Assembly: GCF_001997345.1 (NCBI RefSeq)
Contig: NZ_CP019606.1
Coordinates: 434,001 to 498,000, forward strand
Direction of reading: 5' to 3'
DNA: 64,000 bases
Source: Tessaracoccus aquimaris
GTDB taxonomy: Bacteria; Actinomycetota; Actinomycetes; Propionibacteriales; Propionibacteriaceae
Shown piece after piece: positions 1-7,715 of the stretch (the first letter of the stretch is position 1; the number at the start of each line of letters is the position of its first letter). Position numbers and translations under genes: made by a program. The notes under the pieces were generated by a model. That model searched no databases, was not told where the DNA came from, and saw nothing but the letters and a program-made list of their open reading frames with translations.

Positions 1-2
1 GC

Positions 3-365
3 GACGCACGGCTCTACATGAAGGTCGGCATCGAGCATTACCGCAAGGAGCCCGACAACTCCTTCACGCAACTGGAGACGACGTTCCACGACCTCATTGC
101 GTATCGCGGTGCTGCCGAGCAGGGAGCCGAGCGGCTCGCCAAGGGCGACAACATCATCGCCGACGGACGGGTGCGCGACTACTCCTACGAGCGCAACGGC
201 CAGCGGTACGAGGGCGAGGAGTTCATCGCGACGCGCATCGGACACGACCTCGCCCGCACCCGCTACGAGGTGGATCGCAGCGAACGCACTTCCGGCCGAG
301 ACGCCGCGGCGTTCACCGGACCTCAGCAGGCCGCGCCGTCCACCGCGGCTGCCATCGGAATGTGA
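3..365 (+). CDS. ssb: Single-stranded DNA-binding protein (5' end outside window)
   Basis: The frame is open from base 3 and continues leftwards beyond the window, so only the C-terminal part is present (about 120 codons). It reads through the later OB-fold strands of bacterial SSB (an Asn-Ser-Phe-Thr segment, then a glycine-rich turn preceding an Ala-Lys-Gly-Asp-Asn stretch and a RDYSYERNGQRYEG-type segment) and ends in a short Ala/Pro-rich tail. The tail lacks the acidic DDDIPF-type tip of chromosomal SSB, which suits an element-borne SSB that binds ssDNA during element replication or transfer. It overlaps the next gene by 4 bp if that gene uses the GTG at 362. Family assignment is from sequence pattern; the missing N-terminus limits certainty. 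Confidence 0.75.
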   Translation, partial: DARLYMKVGIEHYRKEPDNSFTQLETTFHDLIAYRGAAEQGAERLAKGDNIIADGRVRDYSYERNGQRYEGEEFIATRIGHDLARTRYEVDRSERTSGRDAAAFTGPQQAAPSTAAAIGM

Positions 366-376
366 GCGATCCCGCC

Positions 377-940
377 ATGAGCGATCAGTTCCACCCTGAG
401 CACGACGACATGCCACCCGAGGCAGGTCTCGCGTCCCCGCGTTTCGACGTGCCCGAGCCGCCGCATCCGGTCAACTGGAATCTGCTGACCGCCAACGATC
501 TCGAAGCCGAGTTGCTCGAACTGAACCGTTGGGTGGACTGGCTTCGCCACACCTACGGACTTCCGGCCAGCGTCGTTCCGCCCTACTGGCACCGTCACCC
601 CGAGCTCCTCTGGGAACTGTCGGCGCTGCACCTGCACTGGCTGTGCGCATACGACCCCGAGCAGAATGGGTCGGCACCGCTCGGCTGGCACCGCGACTTC
701 GCCGATGCCCGTGCCCGCCTTCGTGATTGGGTGTCGGCCTGCGGTACGCGGCTCGACCGAGACCGCCCGACTCGCCAGACGAGCTGGCCCGGTGAAGACC
801 CCACTCAGCCCATCGAGGACTCACCGATCACGGATCGCGACGAAGACTTCGTTCGGTTCGTGATCGACATGGTGGATGCGCGCCAGGAAGCAGAGGATGC
901 CTTCTTCGCGGGCATCGACCCGGAGACGGGCGAGGTGTGA
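377..940 (+). CDS. DUF4913 domain-containing protein
   Basis: Acidic cytoplasmic protein of 187 residues whose central part (roughly residues 35-130) is rich in Trp, His and Tyr, including WVDWLRHTYGL, PPYWHRHPELLWELSALHLH and GWHRDF. This Trp/His pattern matches the DUF4913 family found next to recombinases and SSBs on actinobacterial mobile elements; its function is unknown. An in-frame GTG at 362, overlapping the ssb stop, would add five residues and give translational coupling; I prefer the ATG at 377 but cannot exclude the GTG. No signal peptide or membrane segment is seen. It lies in a short plus-strand run with the small ORF at 944 and probably shares its transcript. Confidence 0.7.
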   Translation: MSDQFHPEHDDMPPEAGLASPRFDVPEPPHPVNWNLLTANDLEAELLELNRWVDWLRHTYGLPASVVPPYWHRHPELLWELSALHLHWLCAYDPEQNGSAPLGWHRDFADARARLRDWVSACGTRLDRDRPTRQTSWPGEDPTQPIEDSPITDRDEDFVRFVIDMVDARQEAEDAFFAGIDPETGEV

Positions 941-943
941 ATC

Positions 944-1150
944 GTGGCGCGCCGCTATGAACGGAAGACCGGGCAGCGTCAACAGAGCGAGCGCGAGCTG
1001 ACGATCCGCGCCGAGTTCCACGAGCCGCCCGACCTGGACAAGCTCTGCGAGCTGCTGATCCGCCTGGCGCTCCAACAGTCGGGAGCGTGCCGTTCGGAGG
1101 GATCGACGCGACCGAAGCGCCCTCGTGCCTGCGCGAGCGCGTCGTCGTAG
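944..1150 (+). CDS. Small basic element protein, unknown function
   Basis: A 68-residue protein starting at GTG 944, three bases after the DUF4913 stop, so probably co-translated. The first half is a charged helix-prone segment (RKTGQRQQSERELTIRAEF) followed by EPPDLDKLCELLIRLALQQ, which looks like a short amphipathic helix; the tail is basic and low complexity. I do not recognise a family. Small proteins with a PPDLxKLCELLIRL core commonly sit just upstream of large serine recombinases on actinobacterial elements, so a role as accessory or directionality factor is possible, but nothing here shows it. Confidence 0.5.
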   Translation: MARRYERKTGQRQQSERELTIRAEFHEPPDLDKLCELLIRLALQQSGACRSEGSTRPKRPRACASASS

Positions 1151-1172
1151 AATGGAGGCATCCGTCGCGGAT

Positions 1173-1281
1173 GGCGGATGTTGTGGTCCTAGCGCTTCGC
1201 CGCCACGGCGAGGCAAAGTAAACGTGGCCGACTCGGCCTAGTCCTACAGCCTTCGGGCTCTTCTCACGATCAACATCCGCT
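1173..1281 (+). ncRNA. Candidate structured leader RNA before the serine recombinase
   Basis: The 176-base gap between the small ORF and the recombinase is not random. GCGGATGTTG (1174-1183) pairs perfectly with CAACATCCGC (1271-1280), extendable by a G-U pair at 1173/1281. Inside lie three hairpins: a 9-bp stem 1194-1202/1206-1214 with a CCA loop and one G-U pair; GGCCG 1226-1230 / CGGCC 1234-1238; and AGCC-TTCG-GGCT (1248-1259), a UUCG-type tetraloop. Together this is a closed four-way-junction layout, 45 bases before the recombinase start. No known riboswitch or named RNA is recognised. It could be a cis-regulator of recombinase expression, a small RNA or, less likely, a DNA site. Confidence 0.5.
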
Positions 1282-1326
1282 CTCACAAGTCCGCGTCGGC
1301 AGGACCAGTGACTGTGGAGAAGAGCC

Positions 1327-3006
1327 ATGACGATCATCGACGCGGACCGAACCGCGATAGACAGCCTCGTAGCGCCCACCCCGTTCCCCGGATCATTCGC
1401 CGTCTCCTACCTACGGGTCTCCACGAAGGAGCAGGCGGAGAAGGGCGGCCAGGCGGAGGGCTTCTCGATCCCGGCCCAGCGCGAGGCGAACCAGCGCAAG
1501 GCCGACCAGCTCGGAGCAACGATCATCGAGGAGTTCGTCGACGCGGGCGAGTCCGCGCGCAAGGCCGACCGGCCCGAACTGATGCGGATGATCCAGTACG
1601 TCGCGAAGCACAAGACGAACTACTGCATCGTCCACAAGGTCGACCGGCTCGCCCGCAACCGAGCCGACGACGTGACCATCCACCTCGCCCTCAAGGACGC
1701 CGGCGTCACGCTGGTGTCGGCCACGGAGAACATCGACGAGACCCCGTCCGGGATGCTGCTGCACGGCATCATGTCCTCGATCGCGGAGTTCTACTCCCGC
1801 AACCTCGCCACCGAGGTCGTCAAGGGTCTGTCGCAGAAGGCCGCGCAGGGCGGCACCGTGACGAAGGCACCCATCGGCTACCGCAACGTCGGCGTGCGCG
1901 ACGAGTTCGGGCGGGAAGTACGCACCGTCGAGATCGACGAGGAGCGAGCCCCGTTGGTGCGGTGGGCGTTCCAGGTGTTCGCATCCGGCGACTGGACGAC
2001 GAGCCAGCTTCACCAGGAGCTCGTAGCGCGCGGGCTCACGACAGCGGCGTCGCCGCGGCGACCGTCCCGACCCATCGGGAAGTCGTCGGTGCATCGGATG
2101 CTGACGAACCCGTACTACAAGGGCAGCGTCCGCTACCAGGGCGTGACCTATGCCGGAGCGCACGAGGCCATCGTCCCCAACGAGGTGTGGGACCAGGTGC
2201 AGACCGTGCTCGGCACGCACCGCTCGGCAGCAGATGCAACGCAAGTCCACGAGCACTACTTGAAGGGGACGGTGTTCTGCGGCCAGTGCGGCTCGCGGCT
2301 ACTGGTGTGCAACGCCAAGAGCAGCCAGGGCACGATCTACCCGTACTTCGTGTGCGCGAGCAGGCATGGTGGCAGAGGCGACTGCACCCGGCAGGCGATG
2401 CTCATCGAGCAGGTCGAACGGCTCATCGAGCGCTTCTATGCCAAGGTGCAGCTCGATCCCGAGACGACGCAGGCGGTCTCGGCGATGATCCATGCCCGGT
2501 TCGACGAGATGATGGCCGAAGGAGCCGCCGAACTTGCCGACCTCGCGTCCCGGAGAACCCAACTCGAAGGCGAGCAGCAGAAGTTGCTGCAAGCCCACTA
2601 CGCCGGAGCCATCCCGCTCGACCTGCTCAAGAAGGAGCAGGACCGGATCACCGCGTCGTTGGAGACCATCGAGCACCGGATCACCGCTCACCACGGCCAC
2701 TATGCCGACGCGCGGGCGAACCTCGACGACTCGCTGAAACTGCTGTCCAACGCTGCCGACCTCTACGAGCACGCCGACGACGCGAACCGCCGACTGTGCA
2801 ACCAAGCACTGTTCAGGGCGATCTACATCGACGAGGACAACGACGTGCGCGTCGGCTACCGGAACCCGTATGACGGACTGAGCCTCTCCGGCCTCCACGC
2901 CGACGCCCTGAGCTGGGCCGCCGAGGCGAAGAAAATGGGCCAGGCGCGAACCGCGACCAAGGGTGGCCCCTTGGTCGCAAGTTCACACCTGACCCGTTTG
3001 GGGTGA
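1327..3006 (+). CDS. Large serine recombinase (integrase)
   Basis: A 559-residue site-specific recombinase. The N-terminal resolvase domain starts with YLRVSTKEQ; the catalytic Ser is residue 32 and Arg30 is the usual partner. KVDRLARNRADD and the long E helix follow. A recombinase domain spans roughly residues 170-300 (GYRN, LTNPYYKG), then a zinc ribbon near 317-360 (FCGQCG and later Cys residues), then a predicted coiled coil near 400-475. This order is that of LSR integrases, which use a Ser-DNA covalent intermediate to join attP and attB. The start ATG follows a leader with a conserved-looking fold (1173-1281). The last codons contain a perfect 11-bp inverted repeat, and the stop codon lies inside the tRNA-His gene on the opposite strand. 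Confidence 0.93.
   Translation: MTIIDADRTAIDSLVAPTPFPGSFAVSYLRVSTKEQAEKGGQAEGFSIPAQREANQRKADQLGATIIEEFVDAGESARKADRPELMRMIQYVAKHKTNYCIVHKVDRLARNRADDVTIHLALKDAGVTLVSATENIDETPSGMLLHGIMSSIAEFYSRNLATEVVKGLSQKAAQGGTVTKAPIGYRNVGVRDEFGREVRTVEIDEERAPLVRWAFQVFASGDWTTSQLHQELVARGLTTAASPRRPSRPIGKSSVHRMLTNPYYKGSVRYQGVTYAGAHEAIVPNEVWDQVQTVLGTHRSAADATQVHEHYLKGTVFCGQCGSRLLVCNAKSSQGTIYPYFVCASRHGGRGDCTRQAMLIEQVERLIERFYAKVQLDPETTQAVSAMIHARFDEMMAEGAAELADLASRRTQLEGEQQKLLQAHYAGAIPLDLLKKEQDRITASLETIEHRITAHHGHYADARANLDDSLKLLSNAADLYEHADDANRRLCNQALFRAIYIDEDNDVRVGYRNPYDGLSLSGLHADALSWAAEAKKMGQARTATKGGPLVASSHLTRLG
2953..2978. repeat. Perfect 11-bp inverted repeat in the recombinase 3' end
   Basis: GCGACCAAGGG (2953-2963) and CCCTTGGTCGC (2968-2978) are exact inverted copies around TGGC. 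The palindrome lies inside the recombinase coding region, 20 bp from the tRNA-His CCA end. It could be an arm of the recombinase attachment site, or a terminator hairpin for the tRNA transcript on the minus strand (no T-run follows). Confidence 0.6.
2999..3006. other. Probable attR junction: recombinase 3' end overlaps tRNA-His 3' end
   Basis: The recombinase stop codon TGA (3004-3006) lies in the tRNA-His acceptor stem and the preceding codons cover the encoded CCA (2999-3001, minus strand). This is the layout expected when an element integrates into the tRNA 3' end and rebuilds it. The exact core length cannot be set without the left junction. Confidence 0.5.
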
Positions 3007-3075
3007 GTAACGGGACTTGAACCCGCGACATCCTGGACCACAACCAGGTGCTCTACCAGCTGAGCTATACCCACC
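2999..3075 (-). tRNA. tRNA-His (GTG)
   Basis: On the minus strand a full cloverleaf folds: G-1 at 3075 opposite C73, acceptor GTGGGTA/TACTCAC with one G-U pair, D arm GCTC...GAGC, anticodon stem CCTGG/CCAGG around loop TTGTGGT (anticodon GTG), T arm GCGGG-TTCAAGT-CCCGT. The extra 5' G typical of tRNA-His is present and CCA is encoded (2999-3001). Confidence 0.95.
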
Positions 3076-3152
3076 ATCGTCGCCGACGAGTCAGCGACCC
3101 GGAAAGGATAGCGCACCCGTCGGCGGCCTGAGAAATCCGCCTTCCCTGCCCG

Positions 3153-3787
3153 TCAGGCGGTGGGGGTGGGCGCCTCGCCGACGTTGCCTGTGAGCGCGCC
3201 GCGGTGCTTCGCGGCGATGGCGCGCAGGTCCTCCGTCGTGGGCCCGGGGCGGCCACGAACATGGCGTCGCGGTAGTAGCGCAACTCCTCGATGGACTCCT
3301 GGATGTCGGCGAGCGCGCGGTGGTTGCCCGTCTTGGCCGGGGACTGGTAGTGGATCCTGGGGAACCAGCGCTTGGCGAGCTCCTTGAGGCTGGAGACGTC
3401 GACGTTGCGGTAGTGGACCCACTGCTCGAGTTCGGGCATGTCGCGGGCGAGGAACGCGCGGTCGGTGCCGATGGTGTTGCCGGCAAGCGGCGCCTTGCGG
3501 GCGATCGGCACGTACTGGCGGATGTAGTCGAGCGACGCCGCGGTCGCCTCCTCCATCGTCACGCCATCGGCGAGTTCGTCGAGCAGGCCGGACTTGGTGT
3601 GCATGTCGCGCACGAAGTCGCCCATCGCCGCCAACTGCTCGTCCGTCGGCTTGATCAGGACATCGACGCCGTCTCCGAGGACGTTGAGGTCGCCGTCGGT
3701 GACCAGCACCGCGACCTCGATCAGGGCGTCGTTGACCAGGTCGAGTCCGGTCATTTCGCAGTCGATCCACACCAGGTTTTCACTCAT
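3153..3787 (-). CDS. orn: Oligoribonuclease (apparent frameshift near the C-terminus)
   Basis: A DnaQ-like 3'-5' exoribonuclease that degrades 2-5 nt RNA and pGpG. The N-terminus has WIDCEMTGLD (the DEDD Asp/Glu pair); NTIGTDRAFLARDMPELEQWVHYRNVDVSSLKEL and a later HRALADI carry the remaining acidic and His residues. The frame shifts near residue 182: after MFVAAPGP the original frame gives Arg/Pro-rich text, while the neighbouring frame continues as TTEDLRAIAAKHRG and stops at 3153, giving the usual length of about 210. One missing G in the GGG run at 3240-3242 restores it. Orn is normally essential in actinobacteria, so a base-calling error is the likelier explanation. ATG at 3787 with TAAATT 7 nt upstream suggests a leaderless mRNA. 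Confidence 0.88.
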
Positions 3788-3847
3788 GACGACCAATTTA
3801 GGCGTCCGATGGTCAGCAGTGCCACCGGGCTATGATGTTGGCCGCCA

Positions 3848-3923
3848 GCCCCTGTGGCGCAATGGATAGCGCAACGGCCTTCTAATCCGTCGGTTGCAGG
3901 TTCGAGTCCTGCCAGGGGCGCCA
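3848..3923 (+). tRNA. tRNA-Arg (TCT)
   Basis: Acceptor GCCCCTG/CAGGGGC, D arm GCGC...GCGC, anticodon loop CTTCTAA (anticodon TCT), T arm GCAGG-TTCGAGT-CCTGC, then G73 and an encoded CCA (3921-3923). The anticodon stem ACGGC/TCCGT has a C-T mismatch at its last pair. Confidence 0.94.
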
Positions 3924-3952
3924 GGCGCCATCGACGCGACACGGAGGCTGAA

Positions 3953-5488
3953 GTGAGCTCAAGCAGATCGCGGACGCGTGCCAGGGTCCTGCTCGTCGGC
4001 CTGCCGCTGCTCGCGGGGCTCGTGCCGCTTGCCCTCGCGGTCGTCGCGTGGGTGGTTGGCTGGCCCCTCATCTCTGTGGTCCTGGTGCTGGTCGGCTACC
4101 TTCTCGCACGGTCGGCCCTTCGCTCGCCGCGGCTACCCGTGGACGACAAGCGCCGCGCGGTCGACCTGCCGACCTCCGGGCACCCCGAACTGTGGCGACT
4201 TGTCCGCGACGCGGCCGCCGACGCCAAGGTCGCGCCGCCCGCAGCGCTGGCGCTCACCGACAGGGTGGGGGTCGACTACGACGAGCGTCGACGCGCGCTG
4301 GCGCTCGGCTACGGGGCGCTGTCCCTGCTTGAAGCGCGCGAACTGCGCGCCGCCGTCGCCCACGAACTCGTGACTGCCACGCGCCTGCCCGCCGAGGTCC
4401 GCAGACAGGCGGCGTTCGCCAGGAGGGAGAGCGACCGCCGCGGGCGCTGGGCCCGCATGCGCGCCGACCTCTACCGCGCCGCGCACTCGATGGACGATGT
4501 CGAGGCGGCCGCCGCGAAGGCCGGGGCCAAGGCTGGGGGAGCCGCAGCGCTCAACGAGGCGCGGGCCAGCCTCGCCGCCGCAGACCTCCTCGGCTTCGAG
4601 ATCGAGGACCTGATCACCGTGATGTCCGACGCGGGGCTGCGCGGGCCCCTCGACGAGGCCTGGCGCCGGTTCGCCGCCACGCATGGCCGTCCGCGCCCGG
4701 CGGGCCTGGTGCCCGCAACCACGCTGCTCGACGACCCGTTCGCCGTCGAGGACGACTGGCTGCTTCCCGCTCTGCAGCGGGGCACCTGGGAGCAGATCGC
4801 CGTCGTCGCCGCCCCGAGGCAGATGGCGTTCGCCCTGTTCGGTGAGACGGTGCCGGAGGTGGACCCGACGCCGCGCGGAATGCTCGATCAGGAGGACGGC
4901 GGGGACGACCTCGACCCGTGGATCCTGCGCCTCGCCGCCCGTGTCGCGCTCGGCGTCCCCGCCGTCGGGCTCGCCTGGGGCCAGGACGACGATGTCCTCA
5001 CCTTCGCCGACCCGAACGCGCTGGGCGACGCCGTCGACCGGGCGGTGGAGCGTGGGAACAGTCAGCCGGTGCGCGACCTGATCGCCTCGCTTGGCGGCGA
5101 CCTGGACCGACGGCTGACGCCCGGCCAGGACCGCTACCTCGGCACCCTTGCTGGGCTGGTCACCGGGGGCGCGCTCGTCGACCTGCACCTCTTCGGCGAC
5201 GGGGTGCTGATCGCTCAGGCGGAGCCGGGGCGAGACGCGTGGGAGGCCGCACGCAACGTCGCCCGATCCGACGACCCCCGCGCCGCAGGGCGGTGGATCC
5301 CAGCCGAAAGGATCGGCGGCGCCCATGACGTCACGTCGTTCGAGTTGCTGATCGACGACGCCTGGGAGCGCTTCGACGACGGTCCCGAGCCCGCGATCCT
5401 TCCCATGCGGTTCGTCCCCAAGACCCGCTTCGCAGAGGCGCTCGTGCGGCACGGCGCCCGGGTCGAGGACATCGACGACCTTCTCTAG
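3953..5488 (+). CDS. M48-like membrane protein with a degenerate zinc motif
   Basis: A 511-residue protein starting at GTG 3953 behind GGAGG (3943-3947), 30 bp after tRNA-Arg. Residues 10-60 form two membrane helices. Residues 65-145 resemble the M48 (HtpX/STE24) core: HPELWRLVRDAAADAKV, then LALGYGALSLLEARELRAAVAHELVTA. In active M48 enzymes the last part reads HExxH; here it is HELVT near residue 138, so the second zinc His is replaced by Thr. The rest (about 150-511) is an acidic soluble region with no domain I recognise. I infer a pseudo-peptidase or scaffold rather than an active protease. Earlier in-frame starts fall inside the tRNA and are rejected. Confidence 0.6.
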   Translation: MSSSRSRTRARVLLVGLPLLAGLVPLALAVVAWVVGWPLISVVLVLVGYLLARSALRSPRLPVDDKRRAVDLPTSGHPELWRLVRDAAADAKVAPPAALALTDRVGVDYDERRRALALGYGALSLLEARELRAAVAHELVTATRLPAEVRRQAAFARRESDRRGRWARMRADLYRAAHSMDDVEAAAAKAGAKAGGAAALNEARASLAAADLLGFEIEDLITVMSDAGLRGPLDEAWRRFAATHGRPRPAGLVPATTLLDDPFAVEDDWLLPALQRGTWEQIAVVAAPRQMAFALFGETVPEVDPTPRGMLDQEDGGDDLDPWILRLAARVALGVPAVGLAWGQDDDVLTFADPNALGDAVDRAVERGNSQPVRDLIASLGGDLDRRLTPGQDRYLGTLAGLVTGGALVDLHLFGDGVLIAQAEPGRDAWEAARNVARSDDPRAAGRWIPAERIGGAHDVTSFELLIDDAWERFDDGPEPAILPMRFVPKTRFAEALVRHGARVEDIDDLL

Positions 5489-5500
5489 CCGGGCGGTGCC

Positions 5501-6094
5501 TCAGAACTCCCAGTTCGCCAGTTCGGTCCAGTCGAACGTGCCGACCTCGGGTCGCATCGTCACCGACACCAGGTGCAGGCCGCGGATCGGCACCGTGCCG
5601 ACCTCGGGGGCGTCGGCGAGCCGGGCCTCGAGGTCCGCGTCAGGCACCTCGCCGACGGCGTAGGCCAACGCCACGTGCGGCGCGTGCGGGCCCGCGGGCA
5701 GTTCATCCTCGGGGAAGGCCTCGACGGCGGCGCCGCGGACGGCGGCCACCAGGGCGTCCCACTCGGGGGAGGGCTCTGCGGTGCAGTCGACCGCCTTGTC
5801 CGTCGCGCGAGGGGCGCCTACCCGCAGGTCGAACGGGCCAACGGTGGAGAGCCGGGCGCCGATCGCATCGGCGAGCCTTGTCAGGTTCGCCTGGCCGAGG
5901 TCGTCGTACTGAGCGAGTCGGCTGATGGTGAAGTGAAGCCAGGAGCGCGGCATCCGGGGAAGCCCGGGAACGCCGTCGAGGCGCTCCGACAGCGACTCCA
6001 GCCGGTCGGCCACCCCCTCGTCCGGCAGCGCGTACACGTGCAGCGACCCGTCGTTGCGATCCCAGCCGTCGATGCCGTCAAAGAAGCTCTGCAT
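5501..6094 (-). CDS. 2'-5' RNA ligase / 2H phosphoesterase family protein
   Basis: A 197-residue protein with the paired H-x-T/S-like motifs of the 2H phosphoesterase superfamily: WLHFTISRL near residue 65 and PHVALAY near residue 148. The first is canonical HxTx; the second reads HVAL, with Ala in place of Thr or Ser, so activity may be altered. Family members cleave 2',3'-cyclic or 2'-5' phosphodiester bonds in RNA or nucleotides. It is transcribed convergently with the M48-like gene (13 bp apart) and divergently from prsW. Confidence 0.72.
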   Translation of the reverse strand: MQSFFDGIDGWDRNDGSLHVYALPDEGVADRLESLSERLDGVPGLPRMPRSWLHFTISRLAQYDDLGQANLTRLADAIGARLSTVGPFDLRVGAPRATDKAVDCTAEPSPEWDALVAAVRGAAVEAFPEDELPAGPHAPHVALAYAVGEVPDADLEARLADAPEVGTVPIRGLHLVSVTMRPEVGTFDWTELANWEF

Positions 6095-6149
6095 GCCCCA
6101 ACCGTATCGGCGGGGCGCGGTCCGCATCGACCGGTAGGCTTTGCCCATC

Positions 6150-7715
6150 ATGAGTGAAGCCAGGATCTCCAACCGCCTCCGGCTGCTGAACGGCCTGCCC
6201 AAGGCCGCCCAGCCGGGAAGCGCACGTCGCCCCTGGTATGCGGACGCGCGGGTGTGGGGGTCCTTTGCCGCGCTGGCCGCGATCGTGGTGTGGGCGCTGT
6301 TCGTGGCGCAGTGGCGCAACTGGATCATCGAGCGCCCCGTCGTGTGGATGCCGATCGTGGTGGCCGCCGTCGCGCTCGGGTTCTTCCTGAACTTCACCCG
6401 CGCTGGCCGCTGGGCCCGCGACAAACCCATCTTCTGGCTCACCATCGTGCTGCTGCCGCTCTACTTCGCGGGCCTGTACAACGAGTACTGGGTGCTGCAC
6501 CCCGACACGGTCTTCGAGGACGGCTCCCGCTCGCTCGGCATCTCCAACGAGGCGATCCGCAAGGGCGCCTTCTACGCCGTATGGACGGCGGCCGCCTACT
6601 CGCTGCTGTTCATCTGGCTCGACCGGTTCCGCCCCAGCCAGCCGCTGGTGTGGCTGCTCACCTTCGGGTGGGGCGCCGCCGCGTCGACGTGGTTCTCGAT
6701 CCACGTCAACACCTGGGTCGGCCAGGCGATGGCAACGCGCGAGGCGAACGCCGACTCCGGCTCACGGGCGGCGGTCTTCTCGGCGCCGTTCGTCGAGGAG
6801 TTCGCGAAGGCGACGATCCTGATCCTGCTCGTGGTGCTGTGGCGCAACAAGATCGTCTCGCGGCTGTCGATGGTCGCGCTTGCAGGCCTGTCCGCCGTCG
6901 GCTTCGCGTTCGTGGAGAACATCCTCTACTACTCGCGCGTGTGGATGCAGGCCACCCACGACATCACCATCGCCAAGCCAGACGAGGTGATGCTGGAACT
7001 GGTCATGTTGCGCGGCGTCTACACCTCGTTCGGGCACCCGCTGTTCACGATCATGACCGCTAGCGGCCTGGTGATCGGGCTCGGCGCGCGCAGCAAACTG
7101 GTGCGCGTGATGGCCCCGCTCGGCGGCTTCATGATGGCCTGCTTCGGGCACATGCTGTTCAACGGGCTGTCCTCGACGAACCCCATCGAGAACCTGATGC
7201 GGCCCTGGTACATGGCGCTCGCGGTGGTCGGGATCCTGATCATCTCGCTGATCGTCAGCGTCGTCGGCAACGGCCAGCTGCTCAAGGCGCGGCTCACCGA
7301 CTACCAGCGCGCAGGCTGGATCACCCCGCGCGAGGTGCAGGTCTTCGGCGGCCCGCTGCGCCGGATGAAGCTGTTGTTCTTCGCCATCTTCCGTGGCCCG
7401 AAGACCTGGTGGCGCACCACAAAACTCGTGCGCCGCTACACCGAGTTGGCCTACCTGCGGAACCAGATGACCCGCGGCACCGTCGGCGCCCCCGGCGACT
7501 CACGGGCCCACGACATCCTCCACGAGGTCGAGACGCTCCGCGGGGTCGCGCTGACCGACTACGCGGGCGCCCGGCTGATCCCGCCGCGGAAGAAGAAGTC
7601 CGCGCCGATCGAGGTGCCCGACGGTGAGAGCCCCGGCCCGCTCACCTCGAACTATCCGCCCCCGAGCTTGCCCGGCCCCGCCGGCGTCGGAGGCAACTGG
7701 CCGGCGCCGAGATGA
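6150..7715 (+). CDS. PrsW family intramembrane metalloprotease
   Basis: A 521-residue polytopic membrane protein with about eight helices. It carries the PrsW signature motifs inside helices: PFVEEFAKA near residue 213, FAFVENILYYSRVW near 252, and FGHPLFTIMTASG near 294, which together supply the Glu and His residues of the active site. B. subtilis PrsW performs site-1 cleavage of an anti-sigma factor; actinobacterial members are mostly uncharacterised. ATG 6150 lies 9 nt after TAGGCT (6135-6140), which suggests a leaderless transcript. The stop overlaps the start of the next GTPase gene by 4 bp, so prsW and the two GTPases are probably one operon. The C-terminal 90 residues are hydrophilic. 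Confidence 0.85.
   Translation: MSEARISNRLRLLNGLPKAAQPGSARRPWYADARVWGSFAALAAIVVWALFVAQWRNWIIERPVVWMPIVVAAVALGFFLNFTRAGRWARDKPIFWLTIVLLPLYFAGLYNEYWVLHPDTVFEDGSRSLGISNEAIRKGAFYAVWTAAAYSLLFIWLDRFRPSQPLVWLLTFGWGAAASTWFSIHVNTWVGQAMATREANADSGSRAAVFSAPFVEEFAKATILILLVVLWRNKIVSRLSMVALAGLSAVGFAFVENILYYSRVWMQATHDITIAKPDEVMLELVMLRGVYTSFGHPLFTIMTASGLVIGLGARSKLVRVMAPLGGFMMACFGHMLFNGLSSTNPIENLMRPWYMALAVVGILIISLIVSVVGNGQLLKARLTDYQRAGWITPREVQVFGGPLRRMKLLFFAIFRGPKTWWRTTKLVRRYTELAYLRNQMTRGTVGAPGDSRAHDILHEVETLRGVALTDYAGARLIPPRKKKSAPIEVPDGESPGPLTSNYPPPSLPGPAGVGGNWPAPR

Larger units (their letters stand above)
1..3006. mobile_element. Right end of an integrative element inserted at tRNA-His
   Basis: This stretch carries an SSB, a DUF4913 protein, a small basic protein and a large serine recombinase, all on the plus strand, ending exactly at the 3' end of a chromosomal tRNA-His gene. 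SSB, DUF4913 and serine recombinase are a common combination near the ends of actinobacterial integrative elements. The left end and the attL copy of the tRNA 3' end are outside the window, so total size and type (prophage, ICE or genomic island) cannot be decided. The boundary is inferred from the recombinase running into the tRNA. Confidence 0.7.

Noticed and set aside
1308..2873. Long open frame overlapping the serine recombinase in another frame
   Set aside because: Arg/Pro/Gly-rich shadow of the recombinase caused by high GC; no domain or start signal.
4133..5452. 439-codon minus-strand frame opposite the M48-like gene
   Set aside because: Mirror frame with Gly/Val/Arg bias; the plus strand has the RBS and recognisable motifs.
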